A stretch of 64,000 nucleotides of DNA from Entoloma clypeatum (Eukaryota > Basidiomycota > Agaricomycetes > Agaricales > Entolomataceae): NCBI GenBank assembly GCA_963565915.1, contig OY751492.1, positions 2,604,001 to 2,668,000 on the forward strand, read 5' to 3'. The notes under the pieces were generated by a model. That model worked only from the letters and a program-made list of their open reading frames with translations. It made no database searches and was not told the DNA's origin. Position numbers and translations under genes: made by a program. Shown piece after piece: positions 33,987 to 43,834 of this stretch; position 1 is the first letter of the stretch; every line of letters begins with the position of its first letter.

Positions 33987-34420
33987 TGTAAGGGCGACCT
34001 TACGATCCAAGACTCAAACTCAGATACTTGCAAGGGAGATCCAAAGTTTAGATTGAGCAGTCTAATAAGTAATACAACACATACCTTGCAAGGGAGATCC
34101 AAAGAGAAAGTTCTAAGGATTCCCCTGCAAGCTAGCTGCGATAAATAGTAAAATGAGATATGAAATAAGAGATAAAACGAGACGCATGAATGATGAGCAA
34201 TGATCGGGAGTAGCAATGAAGGATGAATGGAAACAAGATGAATGATAGTACCTGCGATCCGATGTGCGGAGTAGCGGATGGGGGCGGAGTCGTCGGATGC
34301 AGAGAGGCAGATAAGATGTCGGAGACAGCGGATACGATCGGAGGACGTCGGAGATGGTGGAATAGAAAGGAAAGGAAGAAAGTGAAGTAAAAGTGAAAAG
34401 TGAAAGTGGTTGCCCTTACA
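33987..34420 (-). repeat. 5' LTR of gypsy 1, with promoter
   Basis: 434-bp LTR. On the minus strand a TATTTAT box starts at 34147, and 33 nt downstream lies AGAACTTTCT (34114-34105). That motif is complementary to AGAAAGTTCT (minus strand) at 33984-33975, just past the LTR end. This fits a transcript whose 5' end primes its own reverse transcription. Confidence 0.85.
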
Positions 34421-34945
34421 GAAGCTCAACAATGCTATCAAGGCCCTGCCAATCTCCGGCGTGCTCTGCCTCCTCCGCTCGAAGTAGGACAGCAAGCTTT
34501 TGTGAAGGCCAAGTTTTTCCGCACTACCAGACCCTCCAAAAAGCTGTCTGAAAAGTACCTTGGCCCTTTTGACATCCTTGCCAGATATGGTACACATTCT
34601 TATATCCTCTGACTTCCAGACACCATCCGCGGTGTTCACCCCGTTTTCCACATCTCCATGCTGGAGCCATCTGTTCTAAATGACATTCCGAACTGGACAG
34701 TAACTCCACCTCCTCTGATTGACATTGAAGGAGAAGTGGAATACAAAATTGCCGAAATCCTTGACACCAAATTGGATCGGCGTCATTCTTGCAAACTGCT
34801 CTACCTAGTCCGTTGGCTAGGCTATGAAGGAACTGATGAGGAACAGTCCTGGCTACCCGCCATGGAACTCGAACATGCAACAGACTTAGTTGCGGACTTC
34901 CACTCCATGTATCTGGAGAAACCGGGCTCCTTATCATGCCTATAG
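34421..34945 (+). pseudogene. Truncated gypsy pol: integrase tail and chromodomain
   Basis: Begins in mid-protein directly at the LTR of gypsy 1 (EAQQCYQGPANLRRALPPP). It continues with VGQQAFVKAKFFRTTRPSKK and GPFDILARYGTHSYIL, one TGA at 34610-34612, then HPVFHISMLEPS and a chromodomain (YKIAEILDTKLDRRHSCKLL, YLVRWLGYEGTDEEQSWLPA) to the stop at 34945. It aligns residue for residue with the end of gypsy 2 pol (53474-), so the same broad clade. Everything upstream is missing. It is the 3' remnant of an element whose 3' LTR is 35997-36591. Confidence 0.9.
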
Positions 34946-35012
34946 AACCGCGCAAGACATTCATATTGCAAAATAAAAAATAATAATAAAAAGAAATTAG
35001 AGGGGAGAGGGG

Positions 35013-35970
35013 CTACTGAGTCTTGGCCTTTTTGGCCGGCAGACCGTCATCCTCCAACTCTTCCTCTGGTTCTCCCTCCGCCTCCTCTTTCTCTGCTTGC
35101 AGTTCTGCAAGCTCCCCGTCCGCCAATTCCTCCTCCTTCCTCTCGTCCTTTTTCTCATCCTCTTCCTCTCCTTCTTCCTCTTCTCCATCCTCTGGCTCCG
35201 ACTCCAGAGCTGCCACCTCCAGCAGGAAGTTCTGGTAAGCAAGGTGGTTGTTTAAAATTTGCAGCTGCCGGAGCAGTGCACAACCGACCATCGCCGACCG
35301 CTCCTCTTTCTCCACCAAAGCCTCCCAGAGCTCCCGGAGCTCCTCTGCAACCCCTGCCCCACAGCAGCCTTTTGCCCTGCTCGGACCCGCGACCTCCGCA
35401 ACGGCCTCCTCCGTCTTTCCCCATTTCTGCTTCGCCCGTGTCTTGCCGGCCTTCAGGCAAACCCGTTTGCCATCTTTGCACTGCTGGCATGCAGTGCCTT
35501 TCCCCTGCCTAAGGAGATTGTCAGTAAGAAAAAGAAGATGGAGAAGCAGGTACTCACAGCGCCCACTTGCATTCCACCTTGGCCTGCGCTCAGGCCTGAC
35601 ACGCCTCCCCCCGGACCTCCAACTCCTCCGCTCCACTCTCCACCCTCTGCTTTCCCGCCTTCTTTGCCCTCTTCTTCTCCGCCTCCGCCTTTGCCTCCGC
35701 CTCTGCCCTCTCTTTCGCCTCCACCTTCTTTGCCCTCCTCTTGGCCTCCGCTTTGCTCCTCGCCTCCGCCTCCTCCTTCTCCTTATGTATCTGCACCAAA
35801 CGGCGCAGGAGCTCCTCTTTGGAGTCGTTGAGGTTGGCACTGGAGTGCGTGGGTTGTATGTTCAAGTCTTGGGGCATGTTGGTGGTAACTGGAAGAAAAC
35901 CCTTGGGCCGCTCATCTCCGTTAAATAACCGAGACCACATGACCTTGTTTATTTTCTCGCGGTCTTCCAT
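35013..35970 (-). pseudogene. Antisense Zn2Cys6-like coiled-coil gene of the gypsy remnant
   Basis: Lies tail to tail with the pol remnant, between pol and the 3' LTR. Two exons on the minus strand: 35970-35558 and 35508-35013, with a 49-bp intron (GTGAGT..TTAG). Exon 1 codes for MEDREKINKVMWSRLFNGDE, a Lys/Glu/Ala-rich helix (KEEAEARSKAEAKRRAKKVE-like, about 60 residues) and a first cysteine group C-x2-stop-x6-C. The TGA sits exactly where the second Cys occurs in the gypsy 2 homologue. Exon 2 has CQQCKDGKRVC, a helical middle (ELRELWEALVEKEERSAMVG) and a Glu-rich acidic tail ending PAKKAKTQ. Function unknown; DNA binding is only inferred from the cysteine spacing. The stop makes this copy a pseudogene. 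Confidence 0.75.
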
Positions 35971-35996
35971 GAGTGTCAGACCTAAGAGGGGAATAC

Positions 35997-36591
35997 TGTT
36001 ATATCTGTCTCCGAGTCTCTGATTCACTCCAATCGTCCTCCAATATTCCGGACATCCATTACCTCCGCATCTCTGCACATTGCCATTGTGCATTTCATAT
36101 TCATATTCCTGTTTACTTATGCATCACCTTTTCCGCATGGTCCATTGACCGACATCTCTGATGTTCAATACAGTTGCTGGCAACTTATGCCACAACTCCG
36201 GACCTACTCCGACCATCTCTGTAAAGTAATCACATTTAGATATTTAAGCTCGTACTATACCTGTAGTTCCTCAGTTCGAATATCAACCAAGTTCACTCCT
36301 CTACTCTCCATTCATGCCAGAGATCCTCGCCATGGTACAATACGCTGACGACATCCTCATCTTCTGCTCTTCCTCCATCGTTACCCTTCGATGAGCTCAG
36401 TACTGTGTCTGAGTCACAACTCCGACATCGTCTGACCACTTCCACATCAGTGTGTCCCTTAACACATATGTTGAAGCCATGTCCCTCCCCTTTGTCGTTC
36501 CTCCGCATTTCCGGAGTTCCGCTCCAGTCTCAGTCCTACGTCCAACCTCTGACGGACTCCGACAAAGCTCCGATGTTTCACCTACTTAACA
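35997..36591 (+). repeat. 3' LTR of the gypsy remnant
   Basis: 595 bp, ends TGTTATATCTG..CACCTACTTAACA, preceded by the purine tract AAGAGGGGAATA. It matches the solo LTRs at 12471-13184 (inverse) and 46669-47433 in most of its length but is shorter near the 5' end. Contains TATTTAAGCTCGTACTATAC and CTCAGTTCGAATATCAAC. Confidence 0.85.
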
Positions 36592-36986
36592 GTGACAAAC
36601 AGTACATGACACGCGAGAATGGCAGGATGCGCCAGAAACGATGCAGGGCATGGAGGAATGGTGGATGCACAAGATCAGTGGGATGCATGAAAAACGGCAG
36701 TGGACATATGGGAATGCGGGAGAGGCTTGAGAAATGGCATGGGACATGTGGAAAAGATAAATGGGGTGCGCAACGGTGCAGGAAGCACGAGAACAACACT
36801 AAACACAAGGAACGGTAATGTGCAACTATGAAATTTCATTGTTGCACATGCAATTAGCATGTGTCATGGTTTGTGCATGCTGAGCCATTTCCAGGGCATT
36901 GAACAACACATCTGTGATGAGAACAAACACAGCAAGATGCAGAAACTCATGAGTTTCCGCATCTTCCTATGTCATTGTTATGTCTA
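36592..36986. other. Stretch without a recognised gene
   Basis: Loose repetition of CATGGGA/ATGCGGGAGAGG-type motifs (36640-36780), then unique AT-rich DNA. I see no gene. Confidence 0.4.
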
Positions 36987-37886
36987 TGTTTGGCTGAAAA
37001 TTTGAATGTCATGGTTTTTGAGATACATTTGACAAGAATAAATAAAGGCAAACAAATGATGCAGAAAGATGTGGAAACTCATGTCGTTTATCATGCATAA
37101 TCCTGCATGGAGGTTGTTAGACATAAGTTTATGCCGTTTGGGGCTAACTATCATCACATGTTGCCCCTGATGCACCTTCCGTTTATCTAAATTTTATTAA
37201 ATGATAATACATTAGAAAGTGTGTGTCCCCTACTGTATATCACCTGATCTGCTGTTCTCATGTGTTTCGTAAGTGATGTGAGTTGTGGAACTTGTACGGA
37301 GATAATTGATATCGAATCAGGAAGAGTGATAAAGTCATCATATAATTCACACAACATCTGAGAGGGATACCTATCATGAATGACATATTGTTCAATATTT
37401 GAATCTAAGTGTCTTATTATCCTGTTAGTTGCAATGCAATAGCTTGCTAACAATGTATTAGAAAAGAGTCATCATAGATAGAGTAGCAATAAATATGTAG
37501 CATGGATGGAGAAAGTGGAACGAAATCTGTAGGGACGGCTGCCCAAGTGCACATGCAACTGTGAAATTTTGCAGTTGCACGTGCATTGTTTGGTTTGTCA
37601 TGACATTGTATAGTGGGTCAGGCAATATACAGTAGGGGACACACACTTTCTAATGTATTATCATTTAATATAATAAACAAATTTAGATAAATGGAAGGCG
37701 CATCAGGGGTAACATGTGATGATAGTTAGCACCGAACGGCATAAACTTACGCCTAACAACCTCCACACAGGATTACACACGATAAATGACACGAGTTTCC
37801 GCATCTTTCTGCATCATTTGTTTGCCTTTATTTATTCTTGTCAAATGTGTCTTAAAAACCATGACATTCAAATTTTCAGCCAAACA
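36987..37886. mobile_element. 900-bp fold-back element with long inverted arms
   Basis: The left arm (about 36987-37240) and right arm (about 37618-37886) are imperfect inverted copies. Terminal TGTTTGGCTGAAAATTTGAA pairs with TTCAAATTTTCAGCCAAACA. Internal shared strings include GACAAGAATAAATAAAGGCA, ATGATAATACATTAGAAAGT and GGGGACACACACTTTC. The centre of about 380 bp is unique. It has no transposase and no clear target duplication. Confidence 0.75.
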
Positions 37887-38106
37887 TACTTGATTCACTA
37901 TTGAACAATGTCATTTGTTAACATGGTAGGTATTGCTCTCAGTCATTGTATGAATTATATGCTCAGTCTATCACCATTCCAGATTAAGTCCACCATCCGG
38001 TAATTATTCTCTCAGACTTACTATGACATAATCATGATTCTAATCATTTATGCTGTTTTTTTTTATGTGAATTAGAACTGCTTCTCATTTTGTACGTCTT
38101 CCCTGG

Positions 38107-39188
38107 ATGTCGACCTTGTATAGTGAAGACAATTGGGATAAGACGAATACTGCTTCCAATAATGAGATGAAGGTGTGCATCAATCACATAACCATATTTT
38201 TCCATATGTATGGTGGGACGTATGTATCACAGCAATGTGAGAATCTGGAAGAGTACTTTCGTGAATTGGGCACCATCAATTCTTTATCAAATGACGCGGC
38301 ACAAAAATTCTTCACATTTTGTGCAATTGACATTGGAAACTGGATCAATAGCAACTGTGCCCAAGATTGCTGGATGCTTAGCACTCCTAACCCAGATACA
38401 AAAGTTGACATTGTCAAGGCATATCCAGTCAGTCCCTCATTAATTCTCTTAATAATCTGTCTCATCAAAGAAATGTAGAAACTATGGCAGTGGGGTAATA
38501 TCATCCCCCAGGCACTCAAGCAACTTGAAAGGCTGCCACCTACTCCAACAGTGGTCGTATTCAGTAACAATAATTAATGTGGGTATAATTTATATTTGAT
38601 AATGCAGATTTGGCAGGGACTAGGTTTCGACAAGCCAGAAAGTTTGTGCATGGCCGAGTGCAGACTCTGGATGTTGATTTGGAAGGCAAGTCAAGATCCC
38701 AATATTGACCTCCTGGCAGAAACAATCAAAACCTTGAAACTCATCTTGCCTTTTCTGGATGGAGCCCCACATAACAAGCTTATATGGTTCATCCTGAGTA
38801 TGTCCTAATATGGACAGATCCCTGACAATTGATTAATATACTGCCACAGACAATGCTCCCATTGTACAACAGATTATGCAACAGGACACCAATAATGATC
38901 AGGTTCAGCATGAGCATTTATTGCTGCAACATAATGACAGCCAACTTTGACAGACACTTGGGCCGCCTTTGCAGTCAGGGATTACAGAGGGTCGGTCTTC
39001 AAGCCAAGCACCTGATGATGAGATGGTTGGAGGTGCGTTATAGCTTATCTACTCTTAAATGATGATTGTTCAATGCATTACATGCTAAACAGACACATCT
39101 GGATGTGACAAAGGAAAGGGAAGAGCTGTAGATGATGGTGTAAACTCATCTAGACAGTCATCTCCACTCACAGCGGAAGATAGGACAG
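38107..39188 (+). pseudogene. Unidentified multi-exon gene, 5' part, cut by the retroelement unit
   Basis: Not recognised. Exons by eye: 38107-38427 (MSTLYSEDNWDKTNTASNNE; CENLEEYFRELGTINSLSND), 38608-38797 (IWQGLGFDKPESLCMAECRL; KTLKLILPFLDGAPHNKLIW), 38850 to about 39027, and about 39092-39188 (DKGKGRAVDDGVNSSRQSSP). The first three join in phase. Exon 3 holds an in-frame TGA (38948-38950). The last exon ends at a good donor (GTGAGG), and the LTR-bounded unit begins 45 bp into that presumed intron. Possible downstream exons lie at 44317-44707. It may be a real gene with one nonsense mutation. Confidence 0.45.
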
Positions 39189-39233
39189 GTGAGGGTATGC
39201 TATATATGCATCTTATATATTGAACGATGTTAA

Positions 39234-39480
39234 TGTTGGATTAGTAATATGCCACAGAACTCATATTGGGGTGCATGCCATATTTGCAAGTTGCCTGAAT
39301 TGGTTAGCTCAGATTGAGCATTTGTCAGGTTGATACTGCAGTGGTTGTACTATTGTTGAGTGAGATGGAGTACTATCCAAGTTGAATCCCACAAGATCTG
39401 ATGGCTCAGTTGGTTAGAGCACTTGGTATATAACCAGGAGGTCCTGGGTTCAAACCCCAGTCTGGTCACATCTTTTAACA
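39234..39480 (+). repeat. Left 247-bp LTR of the composite
   Basis: TGTTGGATTAG..TCTTTTAACA. Identical by eye to the solo LTR at 51185-51431. Followed directly by GGTTATGGGCCCTGG, nearly complementary to the anticodon arm of initiator tRNA-Met (GGGCTCATAACC), as in half-tRNA-primed copia elements. Confidence 0.88.
39395..39476 (+). ncRNA. tRNA-like Pol III unit inside the LTR
   Basis: 39395-39468 folds as a complete 74-nt cloverleaf. Acceptor GATCTGA/TCTGGTC (one wobble, one mismatch); D arm GCTC-AGTTGGTTA-GAGC; anticodon arm CTTGG-TATATAA-CCAGG; five-base variable loop; T arm CTGGG-TTCAAAC-CCCAG. A box (GGCTCAGTTGG) and B box (GGTTCAAACCC) are intact, and TTTT follows at 39473-39476. Loop position 33 is A instead of U, so it is unlikely to work as a tRNA in translation. 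Copies at 43436-43509, 43744-43817 and 51346-51419. Confidence 0.75.
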
Positions 39481-39644
39481 GGTTATGGGCCCTGGCCTTT
39501 AACTGTGCATTCATTGATTATTGTTGGGATATTGTTGCATTGCTGCATCTTGGCGCTTTTAAAGGACCAATCAAGTCCTATTGAAAACCATCAAGTCTAT
39601 TGACTTGACAATCACACTTTGGAATATTGGAACAGTTGGCAATC

Positions 39645-40494
39645 ATGTCTTCTGAATCATTAACACCAAAATTCAACCCTCTATCCAACTCAAACTATAC
39701 AGAGTGGAAAGGTGAGATGAAGGCTTGGTTGATGAAATTGGGTTATTGGAAGTTGGTGACTGGAAAAGAAGTGATGCCAAAGTCAGATGCAGCTGCCTTG
39801 GAGAAATGGGAAACCAAAGCTGAAAAAGCTGCGGGAGAAATCTACTTGGCAGTTGACGATGACCAAAGGGTTCATTTCCGAGGAAGAGATGAAAACCCAG
39901 TGGAGATGTGGAGTCTTCTTGAAAAGGCCCATTTGCAGAAGAAACCTGGTGCCAGGTTCAATGCATATGATGACTTGTTCTCCATTGAAAAGAATGATGA
40001 TGAATCACTGGTGGATCTGGGTGTTAGGATTGAAAAGGCAATGGAAAACATAAAGAATCTCAGGCCACAGGATTTCACTTTGGAAAAGCTGGATGATGAA
40101 TTGCAGTGCATGACATTGATTCAACCTTCTTCTATTGGATTCTCTGGACAAGGATAAAATCCTACAAGCATTCCGCAGTGAAGAGCTTAATCATCAAAGG
40201 AGGGTGGAGCAGGTCAACAGGGCAAAAGCATATCACACAAGTACATTTATGAAAAAGGGATCTTGCAACTACTGCAAGAAGGATGGTCATTGGAAGAATG
40301 AATGTCCTGAAATCAAAAATAAAAGAAAAAACCATGGATCAAGAGGCGATGGAAATGCAAGTGTATTGTACTTTAATGCTCATTCAACCTCTTCTAATGT
40401 TTTTGATTGGAATACAGACACAGGGGCCACTTCTCATATGACACCACATCGCCATTGGATAAAGGATTATACCTCTTATAGAGTTGCTATTTGA
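39645..40494 (+). pseudogene. Copia gag, zinc knuckle and start of protease
   Basis: Gag starts MSSESLTPKFNPLSNSNYTE with the copia-type FNPLSNSNYTEWKGEMKAWL and runs to about 40130, where a small deletion shifts the frame. The other frame continues LLDSLDKDKILQAFRSEE, the CCHC knuckle CNYCKKDGHWKNEC, and the protease motif WNTDTGATSHMTPHRHW. A TGA (40492-40494) follows in YRVAI-stop-LADN, where relatives have Arg. About 15 codons later the sequence jumps into mid-integrase, so the rest of the protease, the pre-integrase region and the first catalytic Asp are deleted. Confidence 0.85.
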
Positions 40495-40519
40495 TTGGCA
40501 GACAACAGAATAGAAGATA

Positions 40520-43010
40520 ATGGGTTTCAGATGTGACAAAGATGGTGAATACATTTCAAAGGAGTTCATTGGATATCTGGATAAATGTGGCATTGTGCGG
40601 CAGTACACAGTCAGAAATTGCCCACAACAGAATGGTGTTGCAGAGCGTGCAAACAGGACTTTGGATGAATGGATCGCGACAATGCTTGCTCAGTCTGGAC
40701 TGCCAAAACGGTTCTGGAGTGACTGTTTGGCTGCTTTTGTCAAAGTGTGGAACTGTTGTCCTACTTCAGCTGTTTTGGGAACAACTCCATATCACTTGTG
40801 GCATAAGAAGAAACCTAATGTTGGACATTTTAGGGTCTGGGGGTGTGTGGCATATGTTCATATTCAAAAGGATAAACGGGAAAAGCTGGGGTCACACATG
40901 CAAAAGTGTATCTTCATTGGTTATCCTGATGGTTACAAGGGGTGGAAGTTCTATAATCCTAAAACAAAGAAGGTTGTTATCAGTGAACGGGCAGATTTTG
41001 ATGAACGATACACTTATGGCACAATTTCAGAGTCCGGAGACATCAAAAGTGACACTCAGTCTCAGAATCACACACCGGGGCCAGTTATTGTAGAGGAAGA
41101 ATATGAACAAGAGCCTGTTACACCTGCTGCACCTTCTATTATTGAGGAGCAGCCTGCTCAAGTCGAGGAACAAGTTATTGAACAGCCGCAGCCTATGCCT
41201 GTTCAAGCTTCAGAGCAGCCAGTAGTAATTCCCAATGCCAGCAGACGGCAACGTGCTAGAATTGAACCTGCTCAGGATGATGAAGATGAACCGGATAACA
41301 GACCCATTGCTCTAAGAAAACCAACTTGAAAGGCTGCAGGTGCTGGACCAGCTGAGTGGTGGAAAGTTCATGAAACTACTCCAGCAATATCATCATCAGA
41401 GGAGGATGAGGATAGTGATGGAGAGGCAGCTAATTTTGTTGGAGAATCTGAACCTCTGACATGGAAGGAGGCAATAGAAGGCCTCTATGCAGAGAAGTGG
41501 CATGAGGCAGCTCAAGAAGAAATGAATGTGCATTATAGCAATGGCACTTGGGATTTGATAGAGCTATCATTTGGAGCAAAGGCAATTGGTTCAAAATGGG
41601 TCTTTTGAATAAAGAGAAATTCAGATGGTTCAATTGAGTGGTTTAAAGCACACATTGTTGCCAAAGGGTTTAGCCAAAGGCCTGGATTTGATTACTTGGA
41701 AACCTATGCATCCACACTGCGGTTAGCTATAATTTGCTTGATATTGGCTATTGCAGCAATTGAAGACCTGAATTTGTGGCCTGTTGATATATCACATGCA
41801 TTTGTACAGAGTGATATTGATACAATTGTATACATCAAGCAAGCAGATGACTTTCAAGTAAAAGGTCCAAATTGGATCTGGAGATTGAACAAATCTCTTT
41901 ATGGTTTAAAACAGTCACCCAGGCTGTTTGCAGAAAAGCTGGCAGAGATTTTATCTCTAATGGGTTGCAGACGTTTGCACTCTGACCCTTGCATCTACAT
42001 ATGGGAGCGAAATGGGACACAATCCTTGTGCCAGTCTTTGTGGATGACATTACACTGGCTTCAGCATCCACTGCTGCATTGGATAAGTTTGTTGCTGAGC
42101 TTGCAACTCACTTCAAATTGAGGGACTTGGGACCAACTTCATTCCTGCTAGGAATTGAAATTACTTGGGACAGGACAAAGCACAAGCTGTACTTGTCGCA
42201 GCGCCAGTATATTATTAACAAGCTGGCAGAGTTTGGCATGTCAGACTGTAAACCTGTTGGAACACCTATGACACCTGGATTGCAGCTCAGCAAAGAGCAA
42301 AGTCCACAAACAAAAGAGGAGGAGACAGAAATGCAGAACATCCCCTATATGAATGCTGTCAGATCATTATTGTATCTGGCCACAACATCGAGGCCAGATA
42401 TTGCATATGCAGCAGGAGTGTTGTCTCGCTTCAACTGCAATCCAAGCATAACACATTGGAAGGCTGTCAAGCATGTCTTTCCGTATTTGAAGAGAACCTT
42501 GGGTATAAAGTTGGAGTATGGTCCTGATGAAGAAACTGGGGAGTCATTTGTCACATTCTGTGATGCAGATCATGGTGGAAACAAGGATAATGGAAAATCC
42601 ACTAGTGGGATTTTGGTAAAGGTGGGGTCAGGGGCGGTAATATGGATCAGCAAGTTGCAAAGCATCGTCACACTTTCAACTACAGAGGCTGAGCATGTTG
42701 CTGGAGTAATTGGTGGGAAGGAAATAAAGTGGTTGAGGAACTTGTTGAAGGAAATGGGTTACAAGATAGAAGGACCATCACAACTCTGGATGAACAATCA
42801 GTCATCCTTGAGTGTTGCCAAAAACCCAGAGCATCATGGCAGAATGAAACATTTGGATTTACGGTAATATTGGTTGAGAGATGAGGTGGCAAAAGGAACT
42901 ATTGTGCCAATGTATCTCCAGACAGATAATATGCCTGCAGACTTGTTGACAAAGGCTCTATCAAAACCAAAGGTAGAAAAACTGCGGCAAATGATGGGTT
43001 TGGTTTTGTA
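40520..43010 (+). pseudogene. Copia pol: integrase (3' half), RT, RNase H
   Basis: Starts inside the integrase core (RCDKDGEYISKEF with the second Asp; NGVAERANRTLDE with the Glu). The integrase C-terminus HFRVWGCVAYVHI, an acidic linker with repeated Glu/Pro, then a TGA (41327-41329) follow. RT begins near 41450 (WHEAAQEEMNVHYSNGTWDL; stop at 41606-41608 in KWVF-stop-IKRN). It continues VDISHAFVQSDIDTIVYI and LNKSLYGLKQSPRLF, then after a frameshift near 42000 PVFVDDITLAS (active site FVDD). RNase H shows FCDADHGGNKDNGKSTSG and LSTTEAEHVAG; the end is MPADLLTKALSKPKVEKL. Order IN-RT-RH is diagnostic for Ty1/copia. Multiple stops and the deletion make it non-functional. Confidence 0.9.
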
Positions 43011-43069
43011 GAGAGGGGGTGTTTGCCTGAGGGGGTGTTGAATTACAAAAGTGTTTCATCAAGGGGGTG

Positions 43070-43395
43070 TGTTAAAGTGCAATATTTGTGATAAAACACT
43101 TTATTACATGTCAAGGAACATTCTACAATATAGTACATATAGAGTTATATATAAAATAGCAAAAACACGATATAGTGGACACCTAGATTCACACCTCATG
43201 TGTTTCTGTACCAAACAGTAGCATTCAGAACCAGAATCCAACTATGTCCCGGACTGGGACACATTACTGCTTTTGCAAACTTGCGAAACACAGAACTATT
43301 AACAAACTCTGTGAATTGGTGAATTGCAGACTATTCTTGACATCGTATCTGACTAGTGCTATCACTAGTAGTGCTTTGACTTGATTGGTTTAACA
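43070..43395 (+). repeat. Putative copia 3' LTR (326 bp), unmatched on the left
   Basis: Starts TGTTAAAGTGC directly after a purine tract (AAGGGGGTG) and ends GGTTTAACA, with a 7-bp inverted terminus TGTTAAA/TTTAACA. It sits where a copia 3' LTR is expected. No second copy precedes gag; the 247-bp LTR occupies that place. The exact start is uncertain because two earlier G-rich tracts (43014, 43030) could also serve. Confidence 0.65.
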
Positions 43396-43829
43396 GTTGA
43401 GTGAGATGGAGTACTATCCAAGTTGAATCCCACAAGATCTGGTGGCTCAGTTGGTTAGAGCACTTGGTATATATCCAGGAGGTCCTGGGTTCAAACCCCA
43501 GTCTGGTCACATCTCATAACAGGTTATGAGCCCTGGTGCTTCAAGCAGCCTGCTTAGTAAGATGTGGCAGATTAGGTGGTAGTGTTGGATTAGTAATATG
43601 CCACAGAACTCATATTGGGGTGCATGTCATATTTGCAAGTTGCCTGAATTGGTTAGCTCAGATTGAGCATTTGTCAGGTTGATACTGCAGTGGTTGTATT
43701 ATTGTTGAGTGAGATGGAGTACTATCCAAGTTGAATCCCACAAGACCTGATGGCTCAGTTGGTTAGAGCACTTGGTACATAACCAGGAGGTCCTGAGTTC
43801 AAACCCCAGTCTGGTCACATCTTTTAACA
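43396..43829 (+). mobile_element. TRIM: miniature LTR retrotransposon, left LTR truncated
   Basis: The 126-bp 3' part of the LTR (43396-43521), primer site GGTTATGAGCCCTGG, 46 bp, and the full 247-bp LTR (43583-43829). The internal region is only 61 bp and non-coding, so an intact copy would be about 555 bp, the size of terminal-repeat retrotransposons in miniature. The truncated LTR has lost the TTTT terminator (ATCTCATAACA). Confidence 0.8.
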
Positions 43830-43834
43830 GTTAA

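Larger units (their letters stand above)
28336..34420 (-). mobile_element. Ty3/gypsy chromovirus 1 (6.1 kb, two LTRs)
   Basis: Complete LTR-to-LTR element on the minus strand. The 434-bp LTRs (28336-28769, 33987-34420) begin TGTAAGGGC and end GCCCTTACA; they differ at about four positions by eye (roughly 1 %). Gag and pol lie inside, with a polypurine tract (AAGGGGGGTGA, minus strand) touching the 3' LTR. A candidate self-primer site lies 2 nt after the 5' LTR. The flanking 5-mers ACTAC and GAAGC do not match, so no target duplication is seen. The right flank is a broken pol gene of another gypsy element. Confidence 0.92.
39234..43829 (+). mobile_element. Composite: copia element bounded by miniature-retrotransposon LTRs
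   Basis: A 4.6-kb unit flanked by an exact 5-bp duplication GTTAA (39229-39233, 43830-43834). The outer 247-bp LTRs (39234-39480, 43583-43829) differ at five sites. Inside, from left: primer site GGTTATGGGCCCTGG, copia gag-pol (decayed), a different 326-bp LTR (43070-43395), the last 126 bp of a third 247-bp LTR (43396-43521), primer site GGTTATGAGCCCTGG, 46 bp, then the right LTR. The right part (43396-43829) is a miniature element, LTR-61 bp-LTR, with its first LTR cut at GTTGA by the copia LTR. Confidence 0.85.

Noticed and set aside
35248..35928. Long plus-strand ORFs opposite the antisense gypsy gene
   Set aside because: Ser/Pro/Leu-rich mirror of the Glu/Lys/Ala-rich minus-strand protein. 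The minus strand has the splice sites, the cysteine spacing and a homologue in gypsy 2.
39395..39468. Genuine cellular tRNA gene
   Set aside because: Same sequence in four LTR copies, A at position 33 and a mismatched acceptor; part of a mobile element.
39230..39480. tRNA-derived SINE
   Set aside because: First reading because of the A/B boxes. The TGTT..AACA ends, 5-bp target duplications, paired copies and adjacent primer site show LTRs of a miniature retrotransposon.
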